From Aporrectodea caliginosa (Eukaryota; Annelida; Clitellata; Crassiclitellata; Lumbricidae), in assembly GCA_020284085.1 (NCBI GenBank), contig JACEVL010000288.1:62001-126000 (forward strand): a DNA stretch of 64,000 nucleotides, written 5' to 3'. The notes under the pieces were generated by a model. The model did not search any database, was not told the origin of the DNA, and saw nothing but the letters and a program-made list of their open reading frames with translations. Positions 24,245 to 36,000 of the stretch are shown in pieces. A program made the position numbers and the translations under genes. Position 1 is the stretch's first letter, and each line of letters begins with the position of its first letter.

Positions 24245-24281
24245 ATACCCGGGATGGTGAGTTCGGAAATCATTCTCTTGC

Positions 24282-24581
24282 ACAATTTGCTACAATCGGT
24301 CTTAAACCTTCCAATATTAACGCTGTTTCCCGCTCGTATGTAATCACCGACTCTAGCCATTGTGACTTTTCTCATGTCCAGCCAAATCCATTCGCTGGAC
24401 ATAGAAGAGGCATCAACGGCAACCATCCGGCAGATGTTATCATTGCTAACCAAATCGTGTATCAACAAACGACTTCCGTCTTGTATAGTGACAACAACTC
24501 CACAGTGCAAGTCGTCACTTCTTTCATACAATTCAGCCTTCACGACACAGTTCTCGTAGATGTCTTTCGTCTTTTTGCAAT
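24282..24581 (-). CDS. Copy C exon: DCKK domain (P3)
   Basis: A 300-bp exon, phase 1-1, 96% identical to P1 at 5149-5448 (12 differences, seven non-synonymous, for example Trp to Leu and Asn to Ile). The acceptor is the same CTTCAG. At the 3' side the canonical GTAAGA of P1 is GCAAGA here, so splicing would need a GC-AG intron; reading through instead gives a stop-free extension into the (TC)n repeat. Next upstream exon is the mucin-like exon at 25569. Function unknown; presumed extracellular module. Confidence 0.65.
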
Positions 24582-25568
24582 CTGAAGCACAGAGCAACAA
24601 AATCCCAGGGTAGAGTTTATAGATAATAATGATACATAAGCTGCTGAAGGAATGGAGTAAAACATCGCATTATGTGAACTATTGAAGTATTAACAGCTGT
24701 TTTTTCTCATTGCCTTAGTTTGTAACTGCAAATTGAGTTTACTTACAAGCTTAATAGATCCACCGGTGATGACATTATTACAATCTTTACCTAATGGAGG
24801 GCACGCTGTACATTGCGCGCAGTTACATCCTGCAGGCAGTTCTACATCTTTATCTATTAGAGGATCGACCAATGTACTAGTCGCACAATTACATCCAATA
24901 CATTTAAGCAAAATTACGTCTTACCATTATTTCAAATATTAGAAGAATTTCACACACATACTAAAGTGCTGGGCGCAGTTTCAGAAAACATCACATCATT
25001 AAAATCCCATTTACAACAATACATGTCCATTATAGATTTGCCCTATCTTCGTTGATTTCCAATGTCTTATCATCGCAATATAAATTTGCAAAATAAGACA
25101 ACGCTCATATCAGAACTGCAATTGTAATATTGACCAGACCTGACCTGTATTCTCATGCTCAACTAAATTAACCAAGTAGTAAAGGTCAAATACATCGGTT
25201 TCGGGCAGCTTTATGAAGTTGCTAATTTTTTAATATTCTGAGTCCTCGCAATTAGGTGATGATCAGTTGTAACCTTCAGTTACCTTCAGTTCGTAGCTTA
25301 GAGTTGCAGCCCACAGACAAACACGAATTGCATGGCATTGAACGATTACAACGAATGTAAAATTGATGAAGCTATTTGGAAGCATAGTCATCTACGACTT
25401 AGCGATATTCAAAAACACCACTCACACATTAGACTTAAATGGCTGCGGTATGTCAGCAATTGAATCCAATTAAACGAATATATATATACTACTTCTGACT
25501 AATTTTGACTCAATTATAATCAATTCAATATATCGCAAATTAGTTACAAGTGGCTGCTGATTGCGTAC
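24582..25568. other. Intron of copy C, with a small Cys-rich frame
   Basis: Matches 5449-6375. A minus-strand frame (24911-24690) starting MLKCIGCNCATST has eight Cys before a GTAAGT-like donor but no acceptor that fits phase 1, and the copy B equivalent has a stop. I regard it as intronic, with low certainty. Confidence 0.45.
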
Positions 25569-26285
25569 CTCTTCTTTGACGCTTTGTAGTCGTTGTCGGA
25601 CGCTTTGTAGTCGTGGTTGGACGATTTTTAGTCGTTGTTGGACGCTTTGTAGTCGTTGTTGGACGCTTTGTAGTCTTTGTTGGACGCTTTGTAGTCGTAG
25701 TTGGACGCTGTGTTGTCGTTGTCGGGCGCTTTGTAGTCGTTGTTTGACGCTCTGTAGTCGCAAATGGACACCTTGTAGTCGTGTTGGGACGCTTTGTAGT
25801 CGTTGTTGGACGCTTTGTAGTCGTAGTTGGACGCTTTGTAGTCGTTGTTGGACGCTCTGTAGTCGTTATTGGAATCTTTGTTGTCGTTGTCAGACGCTTT
25901 GTAGTCGTAGTTGGACGCTCTGTTGTTGTTGTTGGAATCTTTGTAGTCGTTGTTAAACGCTCTGTAGTCGTTGTTGGAATCTTTGTAGTCGTTGTTGGAC
26001 GCTCTGTAGTCGTTGTTGGAATCTTTGTAGTCGTTGTTAAACGCTCTGTAGTCGTTGTTGGAATCTTTGTAGTCGTTGTTGGACGCTCTGTAGTCGTTGT
26101 GGGACGCTTTGTAGTCGTTGTTGGACGCTCTGTAGTTGTTGTTGGACGCGCTGTTTTCGTTGTCGTGGTAAGGGTAGTCGAAGGTGGCTGAGTTGTCCTG
26201 GTAGTTGTCGACGGTTTTGCAGTTGACGTTAACCGAGTAGTTGTAGGTTCTTCGGTTGTAGTTGCAGTTGTTGTTCTACTGCATG
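25569..26285 (-). CDS. Copy C exon: mucin-like Thr/Pro stalk
   Basis: A 717-bp exon (239 codons), phase 1-1. A TTTTTTATTAG acceptor precedes CATGC at 26285 and a GTACGC donor follows 25569. It starts CSRTTTATTTEEPTTTR and then repeats a 21-bp (7-residue) unit TTTTKRP, with TTTTERP and TTTTKIP variants, about 25 times. This is the composition of heavily O-glycosylated stalks that hold a domain away from the membrane. Copy number could easily vary by slippage. Upstream exon is the Ig exon at 31188-31514 and downstream is DCKK at 24581. A plus-strand frame rich in Val-Gly-Arg is its antisense shadow. Confidence 0.8.
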
Positions 26286-26784
26286 CTAATAAAAAATATA
26301 AACAAAAGCCTAAAAGCCTTGGTGCTAATTCTAAACCGAACAATCTACATCTACAACGATGAGACCTGTAGAATTTTGTTTCCTAGTATGATTATCGTGG
26401 TGGATTGCGAATGAAAAGACTCATATTTCAAAGGATTGCACTATAATAAATTATTAGGCGAATATATAAATGCATCAGGGTCCTAATTTCAGTCTGACAT
26501 TTCAATTTTAAAAATGAGTATAATTATAACCATTTAAATAGTACGACAGCTGGATTGTAACAGCAGCATTTAAATTTATGCTTTGCTGTGATATGGAAAT
26601 GGAATTGTTAAATTGTGACTTTGAAGAAACATTTGAAGGTCTTGTGAAACTACACGAGAACATCTGACTTTATCAGAGTTGTTATCTGTAGTTATCTGTA
26701 GTTGTTTGGCCTGTCAGCCATTTCATGTGGGCGTGACCTGTCACTATCAACAAAATAAGGGAGTGGTCTATTTGAACCATTACA
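26286..26784. other. Intron of copy C
   Basis: To about 26680 it matches 8816-9210 of copy B; homology then ends where LINE sequence begins. No exon seen. Confidence 0.5.
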
Positions 26785-27930
26785 GATTTTGAATTTTTAC
26801 AAAGCTTTTGACTCGGTCAGAAATTCATATCTGGCAACTTGCTTCTCTCCCAATTCCTTATCACATTTTTAATTGGATTTTGAATCTACTTCATAATCGA
26901 AGTCAATGCACAAGGTTTCCTGGTGTAATTTCTTCTCTTGCACGAATTAATGCAAGTATAGACTAAGTCAAGGTTCAGGTTTGGGTCCGATGGATTTTGT
27001 AGTTGCAATTTCAGACGTAAAACCAATCAATAAATGCAATCGCATTTTTAAATATGCAGGTGATTGCTATCTCGCTGTCCCCGCATCAAGTATCACTACA
27101 ACTGAGATGAGCACATCAGTGTGTGGGCACATAGTTGCAACCTCACCCTTAATTCAAGCATGTCCAGTGAGATCATTTTCACACGCCCCGGGGTACCATC
27201 GGTATGGTGCCCCCTCCTCTGCAAGGCACAGCACGGTTGCAGATTCTAAATATTCTGGCTGTTGATCTTAAAGATAAATTTTGGTTCTCCAACCACATTA
27301 AACATAATTATGACCATAAAAGCAAGGCAGTCCTTTTACCCACTTCGGATCCTGAGGTCGCACGGGCTCTCGGGGAACAGCCTATTTGATGTGGCTCGTG
27401 CCACTACGGTTAGTATGATGCTATATTGTTTGCCTGTGTGGTGGAGACCCTTGGGGGAATTATCCGAAGGCTGGTACACCACTGATACTTACCTGTAGTT
27501 ATCTGGCTAATTGGCTAACCGAGCTGACGACGCGCTGTTTAAGGCCATAATAAGCGAACCTAAACACGTTCTACGTCGAATGTGCCACGAGCGACAGGAG
27601 AGCCGATACAATCTGCGACTCAGGCCCCACCCCTTTGCCCTGCCAGCCAAGGATAGCAAGAACTTTTTACCACGCCAGATGTTCAAAGACATTTACTAGC
27701 AGCTGTCTGAATCCTCGTTTAGCCTCACTCTCAATACTATAATCCAATCCAATTTGCCCCATTAGAACTATATCTATTATAGTGCTGAACAGAGTATTAT
27801 CTAGGCCTAAATCTATAATAGAACTATTATAGTCTCTAAAACTATAACTGCATAATCATGCATTGATGTTACTTGTTGCGTCTTGACAGCAAGTTATGAA
27901 ATAAACGAAAATACAATACAATACAATACA
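26785..27930 (+). mobile_element. CR1-like LINE, 5'-truncated and decayed
   Basis: Plus-strand pieces in several frames give FYKAFDSV, GSGLGPMDFVVAISD, KYAGDCYLAVPAS (the catalytic ADD box has become AGD) and further on DVARATTVSMMLYCLPVWW. They end in HPFALPAKDSKNFLPRQMFK just before a stop at about 27700. This order is the RT domain plus C-terminus of a CR1-type LINE. The 3' region ends in (ATACA)n at about 27900-27930. The element lies in the copy C intron at the place of the Ig C2-like exon of copy B. Confidence 0.8.
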
Positions 27931-28274
27931 ATCCATCTTCTCCCTCATTTGAGACTCTTTGCAGCAATGCGGACACCAAACTCTTTGCCTGTATTCTGCA
28001 CAATCCGTGCCATGTGTTGCATAAATTGTTACCGCCTATCAAGCAATTTCGCTACTCTCTGCGACCACGATCCCATTTAACCGTGAGCTTCCCATGTTTG
28101 AAAACCTGACTCAGAAATGCTTCCTTGCTTGGATGCTATACAAATAAACATCACTTAAGTTAATACTTAGTTTTAGTAGGCCGGACAGATTGCCGCTTAG
28201 TTTCTTAGGGTCTCTGACTTGCTTTGCTCTACGAGCGTCGCTATATAATTGACCAATTACCAATACGTTTCTAC

Positions 28275-28714
28275 GGCAATTCGGAGCCGGACAATTATGA
28301 GAATATTTCAAATGTTTATTGAAAGTTGAATTGCAGCGCTATTGCAGGGCATCTGAGACACACTACTATGCCTAATAAGAACGTCACGAATGAACAGCTT
28401 TGAAGGTTATCCAGCGTTTGCTGAAAAACGTTATTCTGTGTGATTTATTTAATCAAAAAAGTTAATTTTGCGACTGCAAGTAAAATAATGCATGCGCTGT
28501 TTCCATAATCTAGGACCAAACTCCGCAACCGATGATTCAGATCCCTACCGGTATATTTCATCTTCCTCAGAGGAGGATCTTCGACTGCTGTTAGACGCTC
28601 GACGTTCAGTCGACTGATATAATTTATTTCTGTTCCTGATGCGCTTTGACTTCTTATCGCGGCAGAGTTAAATGGGCGATTTGACTTATGATAATTGTCC
28701 GGCTCCGAATTGCC
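28275..28714. mobile_element. MITE with 24-bp perfect inverted repeats
   Basis: GGCAATTCGGAGCCGGACAA.. at 28275-28298 is exactly inverted at 28691-28714. The 440-bp body has no coding capacity. A related copy without its right end is at 10970-11400. Confidence 0.85.
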
Positions 28715-29053
28715 CGATTACTGCTATTAAAATCACAATTGTTGATGTTGTACCCTTCTACATATGGAGACTCCACTCAGAATGAACGCCATCCATGTCT
28801 GCTCACTTATTCGTGCATGCTGTTCAGCGTATCTGCTCAATCCGACTTTTCAAACTGCTCATCATAACCGATGGATTTATTCAGCAGGGTGAACTAACAA
28901 AATAGCGCTGAGATTTGGCCAGAATGGCACAAACTAAATTAGGAAAAGCTGGATAAGTTAGTTTAGCTGTGTCTGACGAAGGAGTTCATATTTTCAGTCT
29001 CTCTGATCGGACTTTGTTTTGTGACTAAACTTAACATGGCTTTACGTGTCATG
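28715..29053. other. Intron DNA, nothing recognised
   Basis: No repeats or exons identified between the MITE and the SINE. Confidence 0.35.
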
Positions 29054-29349
29054 TGGGGCGAGGTGGTGTAGGGGTATGTTCGGTGCCTTGCAGTCGGAGG
29101 GTTGCGGGTTCGAATCCACCTCAAGCCGCCGCGTAGGGACCCTGGGCAAGTCCTTCACTCGCAATAATTATTGCTCATGCGCTTCGGCGTGAAACTCCGA
29201 TTCAGTGTCCGCGCTGTAGTCGGGAGCGCCTCTGAGTAGAAATCTTGAAGGGGCGCTATAATAAGTGTTCATACGTACATACATACATACATGCATGCAT
29301 ACATACATACATACATACATACATACATACATACACACATACATACATA
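29054..29349 (+). mobile_element. tRNA-derived SINE with (ACAT)n tail
   Basis: The head has a box A (TGGTGTAGGGGTA at about 29064) and a perfect box B GGTTCGAATCC (29107-29117) in tRNA spacing. A body with CCCTGGGCAAGTCCTT follows, then a 3' part GGGAGCGCCTCTGAGTAG..GAAGGGGCGCTATA (29221-29262) that matches the 3' ends of local LINEs, then a (CATA)n tail. RNA polymerase III would transcribe it rightward. Confidence 0.85.
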
Positions 29350-29480
29350 GATCTACATACTGCTTTTGATTGTTAGTCAGCGGTTATTAATTACTGTATA
29401 TAAGCTATTAATATGTTTTACCATCGGTGACACATTCGTGGTATTTTAATCGTAATAAACTCCAAATGTGTAAAGCGCTA

Positions 29481-30817
29481 CTCTAAAATTAAACTTTCTT
29501 TCTTTCTTTCTTTCTTTCTCCTCCGTCAAGTATTCGCTGACGATGAGGCTCTAACAAAACTTCTCCATTTCGGCCGGTCTCTTGCGAGTTCTATTGCCCT
29601 TCTTAAGTCCCATCCTCTGTCTTCTATGTCCTCCAGTACGTTATCTATCCATCTTCTTCTTCTGACGTCCTCTGCTTCTCGTTCCCTCCACCTCTCCGTG
29701 CAGCGCCTTTGCCGGCATTCTTCTATTCTCCATCCTGATCACATGTCCATACCATGTTAGTCTTCGTTTCTTTATTCTTTCCACTACCGTTTCCTTCTGT
29801 CCCAGTTCTTCTCGTGTCACCTCATTTCGTATCTTTTCTCTTCGTGATCTATTCAGTAGTCCTCGTAGCCATCCCATCTCCGCCACCAGGAGTCTTCTCT
29901 CGTCCTCCTTTTTCATGCACCAAGTCTCTGCTCCATATATGAGGACCGGTATCACCAGAGTTTCGTATAGTTTGGTTTTTGTTCTTGTTGAGATGTTGCT
30001 TGATCTCCATAGTTTCCTCAGTTTCCCAAACATTGCTGACGCCAGCCCGATTCTTTTCCTTATGTCCCTTGTCGACTCCGCATCCTCCGTAATCACGCCT
30101 CCCAGATACACAAATTCCGCTACCTGCTCCAGCTCCTCTCCTTCCAGGGTGATGTTTATCTTTTCTTTTTCCTTACCAATTGTCATTGTTTTGGTCTTCT
30201 CTCCATTGATCCTAAGCCCGAATCTTTTACTGCTTTCATGTACCCTGGTCGTTAGTTCCTGCAGTTGGCTTCCGCTTTCCGCCATCAGATCTATATCGTC
30301 TGCAAATCTTAGGTTGTTGACTATTGTTCCATTTATTCTCACCCCTATTTCTGTATCTGCCAGCGCTATGTCCATCATTGCCTCCAGTATCAGGTTGAAT
30401 AGATATGGGGATAGACCGCAGCCTTGTCTTACTCCAACATGCACTCGAAACCATTCCGTTATCTCCCCATCTACTCTCACTGCGCTTACCGTCTTGCTAT
30501 ACAGGTCCTCTAGTAGTTCCACTAGCTCCTCTGGTATTCCATAGTTCCTCATCACTCTCCATAGCCCCTGCTGCCAGACGCTGTCAAAAGCCTGTCTGAA
30601 GTCTATAAAGTTGTTATATATCACCTTGTTCTTTTCATAGTATTTCTCCGCTAGTTGCCTGATTGTGAATATTTGGTCCACTGTTCCCCTTCCTCTTCTG
30701 AAACCCGCCTGTTCCTCTCCCACTATTTCCTCCACATACCTCCGTAGTCGTTGTTGCAGGACTCTGGTGTACACCTTCCCAGGCACGCTCAGGAGGCTAA
30801 TTCCTCTAAAATTAAAC
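29481..30817. repeat. Target-site duplication pair of the LINE at 29495-30803
   Basis: CTCTAAAATTAAAC occurs exactly at 29481-29494 and 30804-30817, bracketing the LINE. The homologous place in copy A (74-89) has one copy only. Confidence 0.9.
29495..30803 (-). mobile_element. Non-LTR LINE, 5'-truncated, with (GAAA)n tail
   Basis: A recent insertion into the copy C intron, bounded by the 14-bp duplication, with a (GAAA)n tail on the minus strand (29495-29519). The reverse transcriptase frame is open from the truncation (RGISLLSVPGKVYTRVL) to 29641. It shows GFRRGRGTVDQIF, the NFIDFRQAFDSV motif, GVRQGCGLSPYLFN and the LRFADDIDLMA catalytic box. A C-terminal RRLTWYGHVIRM block follows. A single frameshift near 29650 separates the last about 45 codons (WIDNVLEDIEDRGW..), which reach almost to the tail, so there is nearly no 3' UTR. 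The clade was not assigned. Confidence 0.9.
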
Positions 30818-31187
30818 GCAAGTCATCAAAACTTATTCACGAGCGCTGCGTTGTATCCGACGTGTTGTCCAAAGGGGTCACAAGTACAAGATTATGTAAA
30901 GTACTAATTTTGCAAAAGAGAATCGAAATCTTTTCACGCTACCTATTGTTAAATCTAAACTTATCAAAGTGATTTTGGCAATCGATGAATTTAGCTGTGC
31001 AAAAGTGTGCATGGATGAATGTATGTCTTTATAGTCTGCTCAATCATCCCTCAATATCATATTTACCTACGTAATCGTTGTATAAAATGTAGGCGATAAC
31101 ATGTGTCAGATGAAAATAAGAACTACTTACTAACTTAAATCTTGTTGCAATTTTAGACACCTCAAGTTGAAGAATTGGTTTACTTAC
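30818..31187. other. Intron of copy C
   Basis: Collinear with 90-468 and 11650-11977. Confidence 0.6.
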
Positions 31188-31514
31188 GAATGACAACTAA
31201 TTTTACAGCGATTTTGTTTGTGCTGTTTGCAAATCCAACTGTGTATGCTCCTGCAGTAGATGCCAGTCCTCCGGTTTTATTTCCAGTAGCGTTGAGTACA
31301 ATTAAACCAGTTTCGTCAATTGCGTAGCGTCCAGTTAAAGTTGAATTAACAATACCATCAAAATTGGTTATGTTGTATGTTTTAAGCTGGTCTGAGGATG
31401 GTCTAACCGACCACACTGCGCCACTATTTCCATCTGCACATGTCATCATCGTGTCCAGTGTTTCCTCGTATACAACGGTGTTTCTCAGGGACGTTAGACA
31501 TTGCTCATATGTAC
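31188..31514 (-). CDS. Copy C Ig/V-like exon (intact)
   Basis: A 327-bp exon (109 codons), phase 1-1, with a TGTGTTTCAG acceptor at 31514 and a GTAAGT donor after 31188. With the preceding G it starts GTYEQCLTSLRN. It has an Ig-like plan: Cys in MTCADG, Trp in AVWSV about five residues later, then GRYAIDETGLIVLNATG, an AGAYTVGF strand where the usual second Cys would stand, and a final IAVKLVVI strand. The only other Cys is in YEQC, so the canonical B-F disulfide is absent. At least three NxS/T sites (NIT, NST, NAT) suggest glycosylation. Copies A and B of this exon are frameshifted. Confidence 0.75.
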
Positions 31515-32356
31515 CTGAAACACAGATTTCGGGCTTCAAAGATGCATTTTTCTATTTAATGTTCGCTGAAAAGTACAGAATTATTTAGATTCAACATGTT
31601 CGAATTCGCAACCTTTAGATCACAGGCCAAACTGCTAAGGGGCATTTAATAAATAGCGATTATCTTTGATCTCCTTAAGATAAAATTATTTGTTTAAGGC
31701 AATGCAGACAATAGCCGTAGTTTGAACTCTCGTGGCTGTCTGCGATCCACAGCTCGTTTTGTTTGTAGACATCGATATGCATCGATATTATAGGTCGTGG
31801 ATACAGTCATGCCCGACGTGAGTCAATACCTGGGACTAGAATCAAGCCCGCATGTCACATGATTATGTGGACGTGAAAGGCGCCGACAGATAAACTCTCC
31901 CGAATGCGGTTGAAGATTGTTCAACATGTTTTCTAGTGTCGACACTAACCCTAACGCTGATCTTAACCGACCCTCACGACGCCTAACTTGACCCTAACCG
32001 AACCTCACTACGTCTAATCTGACGCTTAACGATCCTCACGAAGACTAACCTGAGTCTAACCGACCCTTAAGATATCCACCATTTCAATATTCCATGGGAA
32101 GACAGCAAGTTCACGTGACAGGTTTTAGCCAATAACGCGAAGGACGTGGCCCTACTGGGGTTCCGCTAACGCCCGGGGCGTGAACGGATCCACTGGGATT
32201 GTAGAAAGGTATAATCTGCCTTAGTCAGAATTTAGAGCCATCGAGTGATTATGTTATTATGCTGCGATTCTAGTGATCAAAAAGTGAATAAAAGCTGCAC
32301 GGTTTATTCAGATAAGAGACATTTTTAGAAGATTGAGTATTATGTTGACGCCTCAC
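31515..32356. other. Intron 1 of copy C, including a 31-bp minisatellite
   Basis: Collinear with 797-1650. The tandem CCCTAACCGAACCTCAC-type repeat is at about 31940-32070. Confidence 0.6.
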
Positions 32357-32423
32357 CTTTTGCTGTTGGCAGAGAGAGAACGCAAACAAAGAACAGAAGA
32401 AACTGTAGCTGAACTATTTCCAT
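32357..32423 (-). CDS. Copy C signal-peptide exon
   Basis: The ATG at 32423 opens a 22-codon leader beginning MEIVQLQFLLFFVCVLS and ending PTAK plus one base (phase 1) at a GTGAGG donor. It has the short N-region and hydrophobic core of a signal peptide. It joins in frame to the exon at 31514, giving LPTAKGTYEQC. The same exon exists at 1651-1717 and 12689-12755. The start codon is the first ATG in frame, and the flanking DNA is conserved in all three copies. Confidence 0.75.
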
Positions 32424-33086
32424 GATTACGTCTGTGTCTACTGTTCGTCTGAAAATATTCAGACTTGGCCAGACTCATGTTTCTCGCAGCATTCATCTTT
32501 GTCAATAGCATCATTAGCATGCCAGATTATATCACATACTTTTAATATTTTCGAAGTATTGCCGTAATTTACAGATAATATTCTGTACTTGAAAATCGAC
32601 TGTAAGAAAATTTGATTTATCTGATAGCGAAAAACCAGCCTAAAGGCGTCTAAGCGTGTGTCATTAAAATTTATAATATGGATCATAATATATTTCCTCA
32701 CTTTCTTATCTTCTAGTGTCTTTCTTTTCAGCCTCAGCTTCCTTTATCATCCTACTTCCTCCTACCTTTTCTTCGTCGATTTAATTCCTCCATTGTTTCT
32801 TGTCTCTATATTCCTTCTCATCCTCTTTTGGTTTCTACTTACTCTGCATCAATTTCTGCACTCCCATCCTATTCTGTGTCTCTTTTTCCTCCTCTTTCTT
32901 TTGCACTTTATCTTACTCCTCTTCATCTGCTTTCTTCGCCTGATCCTCTTCGATCTCTGTCTCCACTAACTCAACACCGTCTTCTTCCAATTCTCTTCCT
33001 CCTGTTTTCACTCCAACATTCCTCTACCTGATCCTCCTTCTCTTCCTCCTCCTTTGTATCCTCCTCCTCCTCCTTCCTTCTTTGCC
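32424..33086. other. Upstream region of copy C with polypyrimidine tract
   Basis: 32424-32700 is conserved with copies A and B and is the likely promoter region, though no clear TATA box was fixed. The CT-rich tract (32705-33086) is cut off by the Gmr1-like element at 33087. Confidence 0.6.
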
Positions 33087-36000
33087 AGGATGTGCCGCCT
33101 CTGGAAACAGCACTTGTTAAAAGAATTCAAGTTGACACCGAGAGAGTACAGATCGAAGTTTATTGATGCGAAGAAGACAGCTGAAGAAACGTATACAATG
33201 TTTACAGCAAGGCTGAAGAACTTGTTGAACTATTATGTGAAAAGTCGCAAAGTGGATAAGAATTTTGAGAAGCTGTTTGATTTGTTAGTGGCGGATAAGT
33301 TGAAAGAATCACTACCACCAGGTCCACTACAGTTTGTGTTGTCGAAGGAAGGAACTGATTGTTACGAAGCTAGTGTTGTGGCAGACCTAGCGGACATTCA
33401 TGTGAATAATCGAATTGGTTTGGCAATTCCGAATAAGACAAGTTTTGGTTTTGTTCCCAATGGAAAAAGAAATCAACAGTCCACTCCAAATTTTGGTTTT
33501 CATTGGAAGAGTAATCAAGAAACAGGAAATCAGTTCAGAGGTGCAGAAGTGAAATCAAATTTTCCAGCAGTTCATGAGAATAGAGAATCGATGATGGCCA
33601 GACAACGTCCGGTATATAACAAGTCACCACCAAGGTTTGTCGCAAGAGAAGGCAATGCATCGCTTACTCCATATAAGAGAAAAGAAAGCATCGAACAACG
33701 AGGTGCAGTGGTGAAACGTTGTCACAATTGTGGATCTGACAGGCATTTGATGAAGTTCTGTCCAGTTCCGGTTACAACCTCAAATTATGGCGCAAAACAA
33801 GAAAATTCGAGGGTGAATCGAATTCAAGTGGTTGATAATTCTGAAAGTCAAGCCACAGAACATCAGTCTCATTATTCTGAAGAAACTGAAGTAAAGTCAG
33901 TAATGAAATGTCACCTTTCACCTGATATTCAGAAAGAAATTCTATTGGTGAATGGGATGCAGAAAGAAATGGCTGGAAAAGATGAAAGTACAGCATTGAA
34001 GAAAGTGTTATTGCAGTACGTCGAGGTAGAGATTCGTGGAACAGCAGGAAAAGAACCAATAAAAGTTAAAGCACTAATTGATTCTGGAGCAGAGGTTCCG
34101 GTGATTAGTGAAGAATTACTGGAAGGCATGAAGGTGGAGCAGATTGGAAAAGTGAACTTACAATGCGTGGCAGGAGATGCCATTCCTGCAAAGTTGGTGA
34201 AAGTTGATGTAAGGCTGTGTTGTAACGATGTGGAAGAAGAGGTAATTCCGCATAGAGTCAAATGTTCACTTACACCTTATGTAACATTGATGTGTGCTAG
34301 TATTGCAAAAATGGGAAGCACAGAAAGATTCTTGTTGCATCCAGAAATCATTGCAGAACTTAAAGCCGTGCCACAAGTGAAAATGATACAAGGAGATGTG
34401 CAAGCGAATGTAACGACGAGATTGCAGAGTCAGCGAAAGAAAGTGGTAGAAGTCGATGAGGAAAGTGAAACTGAAAGTTCAAGTGAAGAGGAAAATGAAA
34501 GCGATGATCAACAAAGTTTAATGCAAGACGGTATAACAGCAGTGATGAGTGAACAAGAGATGGCTGCATGCAAGAATGGTAATCTAAATGAATCGAAAGA
34601 GGATAATGAATGTGATGTGGAGATAGCAGATTTGTTTGAAGAAAATGAGAAAGATGAAGAACAACAGATGCAGATTGCAGACGCAAAGAAATTTGAAGAA
34701 CAGCAGAGACAAGACGAATCATTGAAAGCATGGTGGATGTTAGCGCCAGATAAAGAATCTGAATTCTGCGTGGTAAATGGCTTACTGTACAAAAGATATC
34801 GAATATTAGAACAAACGATATATCAATTGGTGTTACCAAAAGAGCGACGAATGAAAGTGATGGAGTTGGCTCACGAATCAGTATTTGGAGGACATCTTGG
34901 AGAAGAGAAAACTAGAGAACGAATAAAGTTGTCTTTTACGTGGCCAAAGATGAGAAGAGATATAGTGAAATTTTGCAAATCATGTGAGAAATGTCAATTA
35001 AAGGCAAGAAGTTTGGTGATGGACAGGGTTCCTATCACTCCAATTCCAAGAGAAGATGTAGCCTTCAGAAGAATTACTATGGATTGTGTAGGTCCAATCG
35101 AGCCAGCATCTGCTGCATGTCACAAGTACTGTTTATGTATTGTCGATTCTTGCACCAGATGGCCTACAGTGTTTCTGTTGAAATCATTAACTGCGAAAGC
35201 TGTGTGTGATGCTTTGATGGAGTTGTTCATGAACGTTGGTGTACCTTCGGTGATCACAAGTGACCAAGGAACAAATTTTACTGCTAGTCTGACAAGAGAA
35301 TTTTTGAATTTAATGGGTTGTAGTCCAAGATTTGACACGCCAGGTCATCCAGAGGCAGCTGGATTAGTAGAAAGATGGAATCAAACATTCAAGAAAATGA
35401 TACATCATGTAATTGTTGACAATCCAAGACAATGGCACAAAGTAATTCCTTTTACAGTGTGGGCATTACGAGAAGTACCGAATGCTACTACTGGAATTGC
35501 TTCTTATATGTTGGTGTATGGAAAGATTCCGCGTGGACCACTTGCAATTCTAAAAGAAAGTTGGACAAGAGAAATTAATTTACCACCTCATATTGGAATC
35601 CAACCAGAAAAGTACTTGAAAGACATGAAAGCAAATATGGAAAAAGCATTACTGTTTGCAGAATCATATTCTCGAGAAAAGCAATTACAGTATACGAATC
35701 AATACAACAAAAGAGCGAAATATAAAGAATTTGAACCGGGTGAAAAAGTCATTGTGTTATATCCGACTTCAACAAATAAACTGATTTCAAGATGGCATGG
35801 TCCATGTACTGTTATACAACGAAGGTCAAAGTACTCTTATTTGATTGATATGGGTGATGATTGTCGAAAGATAATTCACGCAAATAAAATCAGAAAGTAC
35901 ATTACAAGAGCAATGAGTTGTGGGCTAATCGTCGAAGAAGATGAAGACTTTGGTTCAGTGGTTGAGTTGTTGACGAAGAATGACTTGCAAGATGAAAAGA

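Noticed and set aside
24001..24600. A 194-codon plus-strand frame crossing the (TC)n repeat
   Set aside because: Its non-repeat part is antisense to the DCKK exon P3.
24690..24911. Cys-rich 73-codon frame as an extra exon
   Set aside because: No phase-1 acceptor, and the corresponding place in copy B has a stop; more likely intron.
25569..26285. Regular 21-bp repeats considered as a CRISPR or satellite array
   Set aside because: The units are contiguous, without unique spacers, open in one frame and bounded by splice sites: a coding mucin repeat in an animal genome.
29754..30907. Plus-strand frames of 60-209 codons over the LINE
   Set aside because: Antisense of the reverse transcriptase frame; low-complexity Ser/Leu composition.
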